Source of the DNA: Moraxella sp. | GTDB taxonomy: Bacteria > Pseudomonadota > Gammaproteobacteria > Pseudomonadales > Moraxellaceae | Length of the DNA: 64,000 bases | Reading direction: 5' to 3' | Assembly: GCA_030528385.1 (NCBI GenBank) | Contig: JAUMYZ010000006.1 | Span: 1 to 64,000, forward strand | Part shown: positions 18,537 to 26,874 of the stretch, one piece after another | Layout: every line of letters starts with the position of its first letter | Numbering within the stretch: position 1 is the first letter of the stretch | The notes under the pieces: generated by a model | Told to the model about the DNA's origin: nothing | The model's database searches: none | The model's input: the letters and a program-made list of their open reading frames with translations, nothing else | Program-made: the position numbers and the translations under genes

Positions 18537-18891
18537 CCAACATAATTTTATTATCTTACTGATTGCAGTGGCGGTTATGGCAGTGCTCACCGCCCTATCT
18601 CGCCTGCTACCGTTTTTGTTGTCAGACAAATCCGCCATCATGCACTTTTTTATGCAAGAAAACTCACCCCTTGCTCCACTGGGCGGAGCGATTATTGGGG
18701 CGATGACGGTGGTTTTGGCATTGCCGTTTTTTATGCCAAATGACAATGTGCCCACCCAGCTGGTCGCCGTCATCGCAGGCAGTATCGCCACCATCATTGC
18801 CACTTTGCAAGGCATTAACACAGGGCTGTCGGTGATTATTGGTATGGCGGGGTTTTTGGTAGGGTTTTTTATCCGTCAATTATTTGTCTAA
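18529..18891 (+). CDS. azlD: AzlD family exporter subunit
   Basis: Small partner of AzlC (YgaH-like), 120 residues and four hydrophobic helices: LLIAVAVMAVLTALSRLLPFLL, GGAIIGAMTVVLALPFF, LVAVIAGSIATIIATL, and GLSVIIGMAGFLVGFFI. The early RLLPF motif is typical. Its ATG lies inside the last codons of azlC, so the two are translationally coupled. Confidence 0.87.
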   Translation: MIDQHNFIILLIAVAVMAVLTALSRLLPFLLSDKSAIMHFFMQENSPLAPLGGAIIGAMTVVLALPFFMPNDNVPTQLVAVIAGSIATIIATLQGINTGLSVIIGMAGFLVGFFIRQLFV

Positions 18892-18991
18892 ACAGTCCCT
18901 TCATGCCATTTTACCCACCGTCTAAAACCAATCGCTTGACTTTATTTAGCATGACTACATGACATCAAAGCAAAAATTGTCAAAATAATAA

Positions 18992-19011
18992 ATTTCATTC
19001 TTGACAGAAAT
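18992..19011. promoter_or_regulatory. Imperfect operator at the GbsR-like gene's own promoter
   Basis: ATTTCATTCTTGACAGAAAT matches 16 of 20 positions of the perfect palindrome at 19655-19674 downstream of the gene, and it contains the -35 TTGACA of the regulator's promoter. The placement suggests autorepression. This is an inference from sequence match only. Confidence 0.5.
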
Positions 19012-19029
19012 ATCAAAAAATTATAGACT
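19001..19029 (+). promoter_or_regulatory. Promoter of the GbsR-like regulator gene
   Basis: TTGACA (19001-19006), 17-bp spacer, TAGACT (19024-19029); about 35 bp before the ATG. Confidence 0.65.
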
Positions 19030-19064
19030 AATTCCATCTTTTATACCAACACCCAGACATTAAC

Positions 19065-19583
19065 ATGAAACTTAATCCCACCACCGAAAAATTCGTCCTG
19101 CATTGGGGCGAGATGGGCAGTAAATGGGGCGTTAATCGCACTGTTGCCCAAATCCACGCCCTACTTTACTTGATTGGCAAACCAATGAATGCCGAAGAGA
19201 TTGTAGAGACGCTTGGGGTGGCACGCTCTAATGTTTCTAATAGTATCAAAGAGTTACAAAGCCTAAATCTGGTACAAACCATGCACATATTGGGCGACAG
19301 ACGTGATTATTTTACCACCAACACCGATGTGTGGGCATTGGCTCGTATCATCATGGAAGAGCGTTATAAACGTGAGCTTGCCCCTACGGTTACTTTTTTA
19401 AATGAACTGATGAACTCACCAGAGTTTGCCCACGAAAACAAAGAAGTGCAAGGGCGTATCAAAGACACCCATCTGTTTATGGAGAGTATTTCCACATGGC
19501 TTAACGACATGATGAAGCTCTCCACACCCACACTCTCCAAGCTCCTAAAACTAGGAACAGCCGTACAAAAGTTTTTAAAATAA
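19065..19583 (+). CDS. GbsR/MarR-family transcriptional regulator
   Basis: Winged-helix DNA-binding protein of the GbsR type, 172 residues. The N-terminal FVLHWGEMGSKWGVNRTVAQIHALLYL is characteristic, followed by the recognition region AEEIVETLGVARSNVSNSIKEL and wing LGDRRDYFTT; the C-terminal half is helical, for dimerisation. In Bacillus, GbsR senses choline; the ligand here is unknown. It probably controls itself and the small-membrane-protein operon downstream, since matching palindromes stand before both. Confidence 0.85.
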   Translation: MKLNPTTEKFVLHWGEMGSKWGVNRTVAQIHALLYLIGKPMNAEEIVETLGVARSNVSNSIKELQSLNLVQTMHILGDRRDYFTTNTDVWALARIIMEERYKRELAPTVTFLNELMNSPEFAHENKEVQGRIKDTHLFMESISTWLNDMMKLSTPTLSKLLKLGTAVQKFLK

Positions 19584-19654
19584 CCCAAAGCACCAAGAAA
19601 CGCCAATTTATGTGCTTTTGCCAAATTAGCAAATATCAAAATTTTTAAGCGTTT

Positions 19655-19674
19655 ATTTCTGTATTTACAGAAAT
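19655..19674. promoter_or_regulatory. Perfect 20-bp palindrome before the DoxX-like operon
   Basis: ATTTCTGTATTTACAGAAAT has 9-bp perfect arms around a TT centre. It lies between a weak -35 (TTTATT, 19652-19657) and a -10-like TATAAA (19676-19681), the classic place for a repressor site. The related sequence at 18992-19011 overlaps the regulator's own promoter. Confidence 0.6.
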
Positions 19675-19737
19675 TTATAAATAAAAGGATAGTTTGATGA
19701 ACGCCCAATCATCTTAAACACAGTTATAGGACATGTC

Positions 19738-19974
19738 ATGAAAAAAGCACCAAAACACACCCACAAAAACAGTGCCAATCATCCGATATATTTTCCCTTG
19801 GCGTTTGTTTTTCTTGGTGGTTTTATTGGTAGCTGAGCAATGGGCTCTATTGGTGGCATATCTGCGATGATACTTGGCAAATTATTTATCCCAAAGACAG
19901 TGAATACAACAAAGGAACATCATGAAACTGCCCAATTATTTGTATCATGCCCTTGCCCTATTATGGCTGTATAG
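19738..19974 (+). pseudogene. Small membrane protein gene with in-frame TGA
   Basis: ATG 19738 has TAGGA 6-8 nt upstream and opens a frame of 32 codons (YFPLAFVFLGGFIGS) ended by TGA at 19834-19836. The same frame continues as AMGSIGGISAMILGKLFIP to a TAG at 19972-19974. The two parts together form one glycine-rich membrane hairpin, so the TGA (perhaps from TGG, giving GSWAMGS) looks like a nonsense mutation. Alternatively a true 32-residue peptide. A minute six-codon frame with its own AAAGGA also stands just upstream at 19697. Family not recognised. Confidence 0.4.
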
Positions 19975-20302
19975 CGGTATCATTTCTTTGTGTTTTAAAG
20001 ATATTGGGATTGACTTATTATCACAGATGGGGTTTATATACCCCTTTGCTTTATGGTTATTATATGGCGCGTCATGGCTTGATATGCTCTTTGGGGCACT
20101 GATTATGACAAAACTGCGTCAAAAGCCTGTATTGTGGCTGATACAGTTAATGACGGTGGTGATTTATACTTTATTGATACTCGTTTTATTGCCAAAAGCG
20201 TTATTGATAGAACAGCTTATTCATCCTTTTGCCCCCATCATCAAAAATTTGCCCATTACGGCAATGCTATTGTATGTATATCAACATCATCAAACGACAT
20301 AA
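19922..20302 (+). CDS. DoxX-like membrane protein
   Basis: 126 residues with four hydrophobic segments; starts LYHALALLWLYSGIISLCF and ends with HPFAPIIKNLPITAMLLYVY, the pattern of the DoxX-like family often found with TIGR01777 epimerases. AAGGA stands 6 nt before ATG. Followed after 9 bp by the DUF2269 protein. Biochemical role unknown; the family is linked to membrane redox and lipid-related functions only by analogy. Confidence 0.75.
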   Translation: MKLPNYLYHALALLWLYSGIISLCFKDIGIDLLSQMGFIYPFALWLLYGASWLDMLFGALIMTKLRQKPVLWLIQLMTVVIYTLLILVLLPKALLIEQLIHPFAPIIKNLPITAMLLYVYQHHQTT

Positions 20303-20311
20303 GGAGCACAG

Positions 20312-20788
20312 ATGGACAGTTTGCTGCTTTATCAGTTTGTCAAAACTTTGCACATTTTATCTGCGGTCATCATCACAGGCACAGGCTTTGGCACGGCATT
20401 TTATTTATTTGTGGTCAATCGCAGCGGCTCTGTCCCTGCCCAATCGGTGGTCAGCTACTGGGTGTGCAAAGCGGATTTTTGGTTTACCACGCCTTGTGTG
20501 ATTTTTCAGCCCATCTCAGGGATGTGGCTAATGTCAAAGCTGGGCATACCGTGGTCGGCAACATGGATTTGGGTCAGTGTCGGACTGTATTTATTTGCTG
20601 GTATGTTGTGGCTACCAGTGGTATGGTGGCAAATCCAAATGAGAAACATCGCCAAACACGCCTGCGACACGGGCAGCACCCTACCCCAACGCTACTGGCA
20701 ATATGCCAAAAAATGGGAGCTGGCGGGCTATCCTGCGTTTTTGGCGGTGGTGGTGATATTCTTTTTGATGGTCATCAAACCAATGTAA
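20312..20788 (+). CDS. DUF2269 family integral membrane protein
   Basis: 158 residues, four membrane helices beginning YQFVKTLHILSAVIITGTGFGTAFYLF; conserved features include the early FVKTLHIL with a histidine, WFTTPCVIFQPISGMWL, and MLWLPVVWWQIQMRN. Matches the DUF2269 pattern. Preceded by GGAGCACAG. It belongs to the operon under the putative GbsR-type operator. Function unknown. Confidence 0.78.
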   Translation: MDSLLLYQFVKTLHILSAVIITGTGFGTAFYLFVVNRSGSVPAQSVVSYWVCKADFWFTTPCVIFQPISGMWLMSKLGIPWSATWIWVSVGLYLFAGMLWLPVVWWQIQMRNIAKHACDTGSTLPQRYWQYAKKWELAGYPAFLAVVVIFFLMVIKPM

Positions 20789-20826
20789 CCACCCAACATT
20801 TATCAATGATGAAAATAGGAACCATG

Positions 20827-21717
20827 ATGAAAATTTTAATCACAGGTGGCAGTGGATTTTTGGGTCGCCAATTAAGCGTCGCCTTATTAAATTTGGGTCA
20901 TCAGATAGTTTGGCTTAGTCAAAATCCCAATCAAGTTACGCCTTTGGATAACATCAACGTCATTGATTATCACGCCCTAAATACTTTATCCACACCCATT
21001 GACATCATCATCAATCTGGCAGGGGCTGGCATCGCTGATAAACGGTGGCGCAACGCACAAAAAAAGAGACTGTTTGATAGCAGAATAAACCCCACTTCGG
21101 CGATATTGGATTTTATAGGCAACAAACCCATCAAATTACTGATAAGCGGGTCGGCGATTGGCTATTATGGCGTGTCAGAAAATAGTGTTTTTGATGAAAA
21201 TTCCATGCCTGTTTGTCAAGATTTTGCCAGCAAGTTGTGTCAAGCGTGGGAAAATTTGGCACTCACCGCCAACGCCCAAAACATCGCCATCATTCGCACA
21301 GGCGTGATATTAGACCCCAAAGGCGGTATGATGACCCGACTGCTGCCTGCCTTTAAGATGGGATTGGGCGGACGACTTGGCAATGGCAAACAAGTACTTA
21401 GCTGGATAAGCGTGCGTGATTGGCTCAATGCCGTTATTTTTATCATACAAAAAAACACCCAAGACACGCTGCCAGCACAGCAAATTTACAACCTGACCAG
21501 CCCCAACCCCATCACAAATGACAAGTTCGCCCACGCCATCGCCACCATGCTCAACAGACCTGCTTGTTTTCATTTGCCATCTTGGCTGTTAAAACTGTTA
21601 TTTGGCGAAATGGCAACTTTACTTATTGATGGTCAAAGGGTTTTACCACAAAAATTACTGGGTATGGGATTTGATTTTCAAGACCAAGAGATTTATTTTT
21701 TGGAAGATAAATTATGA
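20827..21717 (+). CDS. TIGR01777 family NAD(P)-binding epimerase (YfcH-like)
   Basis: Extended short-chain dehydrogenase family, 296 residues. N-terminal MKILITGGSGFLGRQL is the nucleotide-binding loop, followed by IINLAGAGIADKRW and the catalytic-type LLISGSAIGYYG; C-terminal KLLGMGFDFQ matches the DUF1731 tail of this family. I start at ATG 20827 with AGGA 6 nt upstream rather than the very long upstream frame. Substrate unknown. Its stop overlaps the next start by 4 bp (ATGA). Confidence 0.85.
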   Translation: MKILITGGSGFLGRQLSVALLNLGHQIVWLSQNPNQVTPLDNINVIDYHALNTLSTPIDIIINLAGAGIADKRWRNAQKKRLFDSRINPTSAILDFIGNKPIKLLISGSAIGYYGVSENSVFDENSMPVCQDFASKLCQAWENLALTANAQNIAIIRTGVILDPKGGMMTRLLPAFKMGLGGRLGNGKQVLSWISVRDWLNAVIFIIQKNTQDTLPAQQIYNLTSPNPITNDKFAHAIATMLNRPACFHLPSWLLKLLFGEMATLLIDGQRVLPQKLLGMGFDFQDQEIYFLEDKL

Positions 21718-22136
21718 TTGACATGTTTTGTGATGACACCTGCCCCATTTGTCGCACCGAAGCCCATCACATCAAAAGTGATAAAATTAACATTATTCCC
21801 ACCAAAGATGGTTTGGTGCAATTACAATAACATAGAATTGACAAAATACACGCCATGACTTATTTGTGTGTATTGGACGATAAAAATGTCATGCACACAG
21901 GCATTTATGCGGTGCAACTTTTGCATCAAAGAGCCAACAGCAAATTTAATAAACCGCTAAATTTGCCTATCATCAAACCATTAACTGCCATCATTTATCC
22001 CTTATTTGCCAAATACCACCAAAAAATCCCCAAATGGCTCATCATCGCATTATTTGGCAATATCAAAAATGATTGCGATAATGACATTTGTCAATTAGTA
22101 CCAAAAGAACGGTTAAAATACTTTAAACATCTATGA
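21714..22136 (+). pseudogene. DCC1-like thiol-disulfide oxidoreductase with in-frame TAA
   Basis: From ATG 21714 the frame reads MFCDDTCPICRTEAHHIKSD, the CxxC opening of the DCC1/DUF393 family, then hits TAA at 21828-21830 (codon 39). The same frame continues without break as HRIDKIHAMTYLCVLDDKNV and GIYAVQLLHQ to the end of the domain (PLFAKYHQKIPKW) at 22136. A single base change (CAA to TAA) explains it. The downstream part could be re-initiated at ATG 21855 but would lack the CxxC site. Same operon as the nonsense-bearing small membrane gene. Confidence 0.65.
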
Positions 22137-22957
22137 ACATTTTATTATTTGGTCATACAGGATTTATCGGTCAAAATATTTATCGTGTCATACAGCCGTT
22201 ATTTACTGTCAAAACCCTGCCATCACGCTCATTGGATTTTAATCAGCCAAATATCGTGCCTGATTTGTTTGATGGGATTGACCTTGTCATCAATGCCATT
22301 GGGGTCATGAGTAATGATAACAGCATGGAAGCCATTCATCATCATACCCCCAAACAGCTTGCCACCATCGCCAAACAGCAAGGGGTCAAATGCTGGATAA
22401 ATCTATCTGCATTGGGTGCAGACAGTCAGCACCCCATTGACTTTTTGGGCAGCAAAGGACGTGGTGATAAAGCCATTCTTGATTTATCCGATGATGATTT
22501 TAAAGTAAGTATCATACGCCCATCACTGGTGTTTGGCAAAGGTGGTGTCAGCACCGAATTGTTTTTGACGCTTGCCAAAATGCCGATTTGGATATTGCCT
22601 AATGATGGTCGCTTTATAATACAACCCGTTCATGTTGATGATGTGACATCAGGCGTGTTAAATATCATTATCCATAATAAAAGTGGTATTTATCATTTTG
22701 TTGGCAAGCCCATTTTATTAAAAAATTATTTAAAAATTTTGGCAAATAATTTTTATCAAAAACAACCAAAATTTATTTTATCTATCAATATAAACTTTGC
22801 TAAATTTTTATTAAAAACCATTTATCCAATAGTTAATAATCCCTTATTTAATCCTGATAATTTGACTTTATTACAAAACAGCCCCATCATCAACAGCACA
22901 GAATTTATACAGATATTAGGTTACCAGCCCACAAGTGTGGATAATTTTTGCTTTTAG
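22133..22957 (+). CDS. NAD(P)-binding SDR-family protein
   Basis: 274 residues, atypical short-chain dehydrogenase (NmrA/complex I NDUFA9-like). N-terminal LLFGHTGFIGQNIYRVI is the dinucleotide-binding loop; INAIGVM, WINLSALGAD and SIIRPSLVFGKGG follow, as does the HVDDVTSGVLN segment. Overlaps the previous gene by 4 bp, so it is co-translated with it. The C-terminal third is unusually AT-rich with many Asn, Ile and Lys. Substrate unknown. Confidence 0.8.
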   Translation: MNILLFGHTGFIGQNIYRVIQPLFTVKTLPSRSLDFNQPNIVPDLFDGIDLVINAIGVMSNDNSMEAIHHHTPKQLATIAKQQGVKCWINLSALGADSQHPIDFLGSKGRGDKAILDLSDDDFKVSIIRPSLVFGKGGVSTELFLTLAKMPIWILPNDGRFIIQPVHVDDVTSGVLNIIIHNKSGIYHFVGKPILLKNYLKILANNFYQKQPKFILSININFAKFLLKTIYPIVNNPLFNPDNLTLLQNSPIINSTEFIQILGYQPTSVDNFCF

Positions 22958-23034
22958 TAAAGATTGTCATAAAAATATTCAGCATTTCTTGAAAATATTT
23001 TTTATTTGCAATCCCTTTTTTAATAAAAATCGTG

Positions 23035-23040
23035 TATAAT
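23035..23040 (+). promoter_or_regulatory. -10 element before metK
   Basis: Consensus TATAAT; transcription would begin near 23047-23049, giving a leader of about 140 nt. A good -35 is not evident. Confidence 0.55.
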
Positions 23041-23048
23041 TCTCCCCC

Positions 23049-23169
23049 AAATATCTGCAAGATATTCTCGCCTTACGATTTGGGCATTGCCTGTTCTGTC
23101 AAGCCTAGATTTGCCATTGTTAAATTTGGGGCAAATGATGAAAAGCCACCAGAATGTCGTAAGTTTTTT
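23049..23169 (+). ncRNA. Candidate structured leader RNA of metK
   Basis: By hand pairing: a 5' hairpin AATATCT-GCA-AGATATT (23050-23066), then a long rod closed by CTTACGA (23072-23078) with TCGTAAG (23157-23163), inside it GTTCTG (23093-23098) with CAGAAT (23150-23155, one G-U), and at the tip ATTTGCC (23109-23115) with GGCAAAT (23130-23136). TTTTTT (23164-23169) follows directly. GGCATTGCC (23083-23091) can form a small side hairpin. It does not resemble the SAM riboswitch classes I know. Could be a cis-regulator of metK or a separate small RNA. Confidence 0.45.
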
Positions 23170-23189
23170 AATTAAATTGTGAAAATCCT

Positions 23190-24356
23190 ATGAATTATCA
23201 ATTATTTACGTCAGAGTCTGTTTCAGAAGGGCACCCCGATAAGATGGCCGACCAAATCTCAGACGCCTTGCTTGACGCTATTTTAGCCCAAGACAAAGAC
23301 GCTCGTGTGGCGTGTGAAACGCTGGTCAAGACGGGGGCAGTGGTATTGGCAGGTGAAATTTCCACCCACGCCAACATTGACGTGGAAGCCATCGTCCGCC
23401 GTACGGTCAATAAAATCGGCTATAACCACTCCGACTTGGGCTTTGATGGCAACAGCTGTGCGGTGATTAATATGATAGGCAAACAGTCGCCCGAGATTGC
23501 CCAAGGCGTGGACAGACAACGCCCCGAAGACCAAGGAGCAGGCGACCAAGGCTTGATGTTTGGCTATGCTTGTAGCGAAACTGATGTGCTTATGCCCGCC
23601 CCCATTGAGCTGGCTCACCGCCTGATGGAACGCCAAGCCAAACTGCGTAAAAATGGCACCTTGCCTTGGCTACGCCCTGACGCCAAGGCACAGGTGAGCT
23701 TGCGTTATGATGACGCTCATCGCCCGCTTGCCATTGACGCACTGGTTTTGTCCACCCAGCACGACCCCAGCGTTAACCAAAACGACCTGCATGAAGCGGT
23801 GATGGAAGAGATTATCAAAAAAGTCATTCCTGCCCATCTACTACACACCCACACCAAATACCACATCAACCCCACAGGCAAATTTGTCATCGGCGGCCCT
23901 GTGGGCGACGCAGGTCTCACAGGGCGCAAAATCATCGTGGACACCTATGGCGGTATGGCTCGCCACGGCGGTGGGGCGTTTAGCGGTAAAGACCCATCAA
24001 AAGTGGACAGAAGTGCCGCCTATGCAGGGCGCTATGTCGCCAAAAACATCGTGGCGGCAGGGCTTGCCCAGCGGATTGAAGTGCAAGTTTCCTACGCCAT
24101 TGGCGTGGCAGAACCCACATCCATCTCGGTCAATACCTTTGATACTGGCAAAGTCTCCAATGACGAAATCATTCGCTTAATTCGCAGCCACTTTGATTTG
24201 CGTCCTTATGGCATTACCCGTATGCTAGACTTGTTGCAGCCGATGTATGAAGTAACCGCCAGCTATGGGCATTTTGGGCGTCATGGCAGTGATAATGCCT
24301 TTACATGGGAAAAATGCGACAAAGTGGATGCATTAAAAGCGGATACAAACTGGTAA
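23190..24356 (+). CDS. metK: S-adenosylmethionine synthetase MetK
   Basis: Makes SAM from methionine and ATP; 388 residues, normal length. Signatures: [21 protein letters not shown] at the N-terminus, the hexapeptide region [12 protein letters not shown], and [23 protein letters not shown] (phosphate loop) near residue 260. ATG 23190 has only a weak purine stretch upstream (GTGAAAATCC), and the 230-bp gap before it holds a folded leader, so initiation may be controlled. Ends with its own terminator. Confidence 0.97.
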   Translation: MNYQLFTSESVSEGHPDKMADQISDALLDAILAQDKDARVACETLVKTGAVVLAGEISTHANIDVEAIVRRTVNKIGYNHSDLGFDGNSCAVINMIGKQSPEIAQGVDRQRPEDQGAGDQGLMFGYACSETDVLMPAPIELAHRLMERQAKLRKNGTLPWLRPDAKAQVSLRYDDAHRPLAIDALVLSTQHDPSVNQNDLHEAVMEEIIKKVIPAHLLHTHTKYHINPTGKFVIGGPVGDAGLTGRKIIVDTYGGMARHGGGAFSGKDPSKVDRSAAYAGRYVAKNIVAAGLAQRIEVQVSYAIGVAEPTSISVNTFDTGKVSNDEIIRLIRSHFDLRPYGITRMLDLLQPMYEVTASYGHFGRHGSDNAFTWEKCDKVDALKADTNW

Positions 24357-24374
24357 ATGCCCAAATCTAATCTC

Positions 24375-24401
24375 AAAAGCCAGTCTGTGATTGGCTTTTT
24401 T
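24375..24401 (+). terminator. metK terminator
   Basis: AAAAGCCA (24375-24382) pairs with TGGCTTTT (24392-24399), followed by further T residues. Confidence 0.85.
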
Positions 24402-24445
24402 GATGACACCATCAACCAATGTATTTTAAATTTTAAGGAAACGCG

Positions 24446-24778
24446 ATGACCACACTTAACGAACAAATCGGCGAAAACACCGCCAAGCTACCTACGGACG
24501 CCAACGCTTTTTTTGAGCGGGCAGACAGCGTGATTAGCCTTGCCAATAGCCAACTGTCGCCCACTTCGCACGCAGGGCAAGTTGCCGCCAGTCTTACCTA
24601 TGCCGCCGCTCGCTTTGCGGTATCTGCTGCCAGCATTGGCTTTGTCAAAGGAGATGACTTTGCCAAAGAAAAAGCCGACATCATTGAGTTTTATACCAAG
24701 CAATACCAAAAAATGCTTAGCGACAATCTTGATGATTATGCTCAAAATTTTGAAAAATACACAGGGATTGCCCCCTGA
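24446..24778 (+). CDS. DUF3144 family protein
   Basis: 110 residues, cytoplasmic and helical. The central FFERADSVISLANSQL and VAASLTYAAARFAVSAAS match the DUF3144 pattern common in gammaproteobacteria. AAGGA precedes ATG by 7 nt. Its TGA overlaps the next gene's ATG (TGATG). Function unknown. Confidence 0.78.
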   Translation: MTTLNEQIGENTAKLPTDANAFFERADSVISLANSQLSPTSHAGQVAASLTYAAARFAVSAASIGFVKGDDFAKEKADIIEFYTKQYQKMLSDNLDDYAQNFEKYTGIAP

Positions 24779-25572
24779 TGTTGCCCAAATTGCTGTGGCT
24801 GTGTCGCCATTTTTTACTGCTGGCAGGGGCGGTGATGGCGGTTTATTCTTTGTATTTGCTTTGTCTTAAAAAATTCCATCTAGGCACAATATTGCCCCTG
24901 TTTATTGGATTGGCTTTGGTGTTATATGGTTTGTGCCATCAATCTTTGACACATTATTTTTCTGAGCACCCCTTGTTGTCCTTAATGTGGCAAGTGGCGC
25001 TGGTTGTGTTTTGGCTTTGGGCGCTCAGTGTGCTGATGTTTTTTGGACTGATTTATCAACAAACCACCAAAGCGCAGCAGCATAATAACGGTTTTGCTGC
25101 CATCATTGTGCTGGGCAGCAAAGCTACCGACGGCATGCCATCACCTGCGCTGGCAAGCCGCCTAGATGTTGCAGCTGCCACCGCCAAACACAACCCACAA
25201 GCATGGCTGATTACCACAGGCGGTGTGGGTTTTGGTGAAACCATCAGCGAAGCAGACGCCGCCAAAGCCTATCTTATGCAACGCCATCGCCTTGATGACG
25301 GGCAAATCCTAAGCGAAAACCAAAGCACCAGCACCGAGCTCAACCTAAAAAACAGCGCAACCTTGTTACAAGCGCACAACATCAGCCCCAAGGACAAAAT
25401 CGCCATTGTTACCAGTGATTTTCACACCCTAAGAAGCCAAAAAATCGCCCAAAAGCAAGGGTTTAATAACGCTGTCGTCATCGCTGCGCCCACACCGCTA
25501 CAAACACGTTACCATTCGTGGCTGCGTGAGTATTTTGCGTTTATCAGCGGTTTTTTGCTTGGTGAATATTAA
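24778..25572 (+). CDS. YdcF/ElyC (DUF218) family protein
   Basis: 264 residues. N-terminal part has two or three membrane helices (HFLLLAGAVMAVYSLYLLCL; GTILPLFIGLALVLYGLC; MWQVALVVFWLWALSVLMFFGLIY); the C-terminal DUF218 domain has AAIIVLGSKATDGMPSPALASRL, WLITTGGVG, ENQSTSTELNLKNS and IAIVTSDFHTLRS. ElyC in E. coli affects cell-wall precursor use; the same role here is only an inference. Coupled to the DUF3144 gene. Confidence 0.82.
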   Translation: MLPKLLWLCRHFLLLAGAVMAVYSLYLLCLKKFHLGTILPLFIGLALVLYGLCHQSLTHYFSEHPLLSLMWQVALVVFWLWALSVLMFFGLIYQQTTKAQQHNNGFAAIIVLGSKATDGMPSPALASRLDVAAATAKHNPQAWLITTGGVGFGETISEADAAKAYLMQRHRLDDGQILSENQSTSTELNLKNSATLLQAHNISPKDKIAIVTSDFHTLRSQKIAQKQGFNNAVVIAAPTPLQTRYHSWLREYFAFISGFLLGEY

Positions 25573-25698
25573 TGCCCATTTAAATCCATAAAATCATCAT
25601 GGAAATAAACCATTTTATACCACCCAAGTGCCAACACGCCAATTTAAAAAACCAAAACAACCCATCTTTTAATTCAATCCATCGCAGCTCATACAATT

Positions 25699-25707
25699 TG
25701 CTATAAT
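25699..25707 (+). promoter_or_regulatory. Extended -10 promoter of the cytochrome c peroxidase gene
   Basis: TGC followed by TATAAT (25702-25707). Half of an FNR/Anr-like site (ATCAA) overlaps it, but the full TTGAT-N4-ATCAA pattern is not present. Confidence 0.5.
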
Positions 25708-25755
25708 CAATCAAACCAACAGTTATTGCCCAGCAAGCGCTCGGTGATTATCAAG

Positions 25756-25784
25756 GATGACCAAATTTGGCTCATCTTTTTTTT
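25756..25784 (+). terminator. Terminator-like hairpin in the peroxidase leader
   Basis: GATGA with TCATC plus inner CCA with TGG (25756-25776), loop AATT, one bulged C, followed by eight T (25777-25784). It lies between the promoter and the ATG at 25806, so full transcripts must read through it: a possible attenuator, or the end of a small RNA of about 70 nt. Confidence 0.5.
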
Positions 25785-25805
25785 GTTTAAATCGCGGGGG
25801 ATGAT

Positions 25806-26873
25806 ATGAAACGCACTGTATTTTTTGCATCGATACTGACAATGGCATTGGCAGCTTGCTCAGACAAACCCAGCCAAGACAGCAGCGCCGATGTGCAGCC
25901 AACCAAACCCACCATCAGCGCCGATGACAGAGCGCTGCTTGAAAAAGCCCAAGACATCTTTAAGCCCCTACCCACCGACAACGAGCGCAAAGCCTTATTG
26001 CTGCTTGACGAAGCCCATATTGCGCTTGGACATCAGCTTTATTTTGATGAACGCTTATCCAAAAACGGCAATCAAAGCTGTAATAGTTGTCATGACCTAG
26101 CCAAAGGCGGTGTGGACAATCTACCCACCAGTCCAGGCAGTGTGGCAGGCAAATTTGGCAACCGCAACTCCCCCACCGTGTTGAATGCAGGTCTGCAAAG
26201 CAGCCAGTTTTGGGACGGACGCGCCGCCGACTTGGCAGAACAAGCCAAAGGCCCGCTCATCAACCCCGTAGAAATGGCGCTCAAAGACCATGGTGAAGTT
26301 GAACGCATTGTCCAATCCGTCCCCGAATATCGCCAAGCCTTTGAACGTGCCTTTGCTGATAAAAAAGTCAGCATTGACAACATCGCCACCGCCATCGCTG
26401 CTTTTGAAGAAATGCTGCTAACGCCATCGCCTTGGGACAGCTATTTACAAGGCGATGTCAATGCTCTTAATGCCCAACAAAAAGCTGGACTCAAAAAATT
26501 CATTGACCACGGTTGTGTGGCGTGTCATACAGGGGTCAATCTGGGGGGCGACACTTTTCAAAAGTTTGGACTGCTCAAAGGTCCTTACTGGGAATTTACT
26601 GGCAGCACACTCAAAGATACTGGCCGCTTTGAAGTAACAGGCGCAGAAAACGACAAATACTTATTTCGCGTTTCTGGGCTAAGAAACATCGCCGACACCG
26701 CGCCTTATTTTCACGACGGCAGCGTTGCCACTTTGGATGACGCGGTAGACATCATGGCAAAGACGCAGCTTGGCATTGAACTTACGCCAACAGACATCAA
26801 AGACATTGTGGCGTTTTTGGGCTCAACATCTGGCAAACTGCCCGACATTTATCAAAAAGCCCCACAACGATAA
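25806..26873 (+). CDS. Di-haem cytochrome c peroxidase
   Basis: Periplasmic peroxidase reducing H2O2 with electrons from cytochrome c. 355 residues with a lipoprotein-type signal (ALAAC), so probably lipid-anchored. Two c-type haem motifs: CNSCH in the N-terminal domain (near residue 97) and CVACH in the C-terminal domain (near residue 237). RNSPTVLNAGLQSSQFWDGRA is the family segment between them. Transcription may be attenuated by the hairpin in its leader. Ends at a bidirectional terminator shared with guaB. Confidence 0.92.
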   Translation: MKRTVFFASILTMALAACSDKPSQDSSADVQPTKPTISADDRALLEKAQDIFKPLPTDNERKALLLLDEAHIALGHQLYFDERLSKNGNQSCNSCHDLAKGGVDNLPTSPGSVAGKFGNRNSPTVLNAGLQSSQFWDGRAADLAEQAKGPLINPVEMALKDHGEVERIVQSVPEYRQAFERAFADKKVSIDNIATAIAAFEEMLLTPSPWDSYLQGDVNALNAQQKAGLKKFIDHGCVACHTGVNLGGDTFQKFGLLKGPYWEFTGSTLKDTGRFEVTGAENDKYLFRVSGLRNIADTAPYFHDGSVATLDDAVDIMAKTQLGIELTPTDIKDIVAFLGSTSGKLPDIYQKAPQR

Positions 26874-26874
26874 A

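Noticed and set aside
19834-19836. In-frame TGA as a selenocysteine or recoded codon
   Set aside because: No SECIS-like hairpin was seen after it, the protein is a plain membrane hairpin, and many genes here end in TGA. A nonsense change is simpler.
23044-23131. Alternative pairing of CCCCAAAT (23045-23052) with ATTTGGGG (23124-23131) as a switch in the metK leader
   Set aside because: The predicted transcript start (23047-23049) would leave most of the C-run untranscribed; kept aside until the 5' end is mapped.
25690-25712. FNR/Anr box at the peroxidase promoter
   Set aside because: Only one half-site (ATCAA) is good; the spacing and the other half do not fit.
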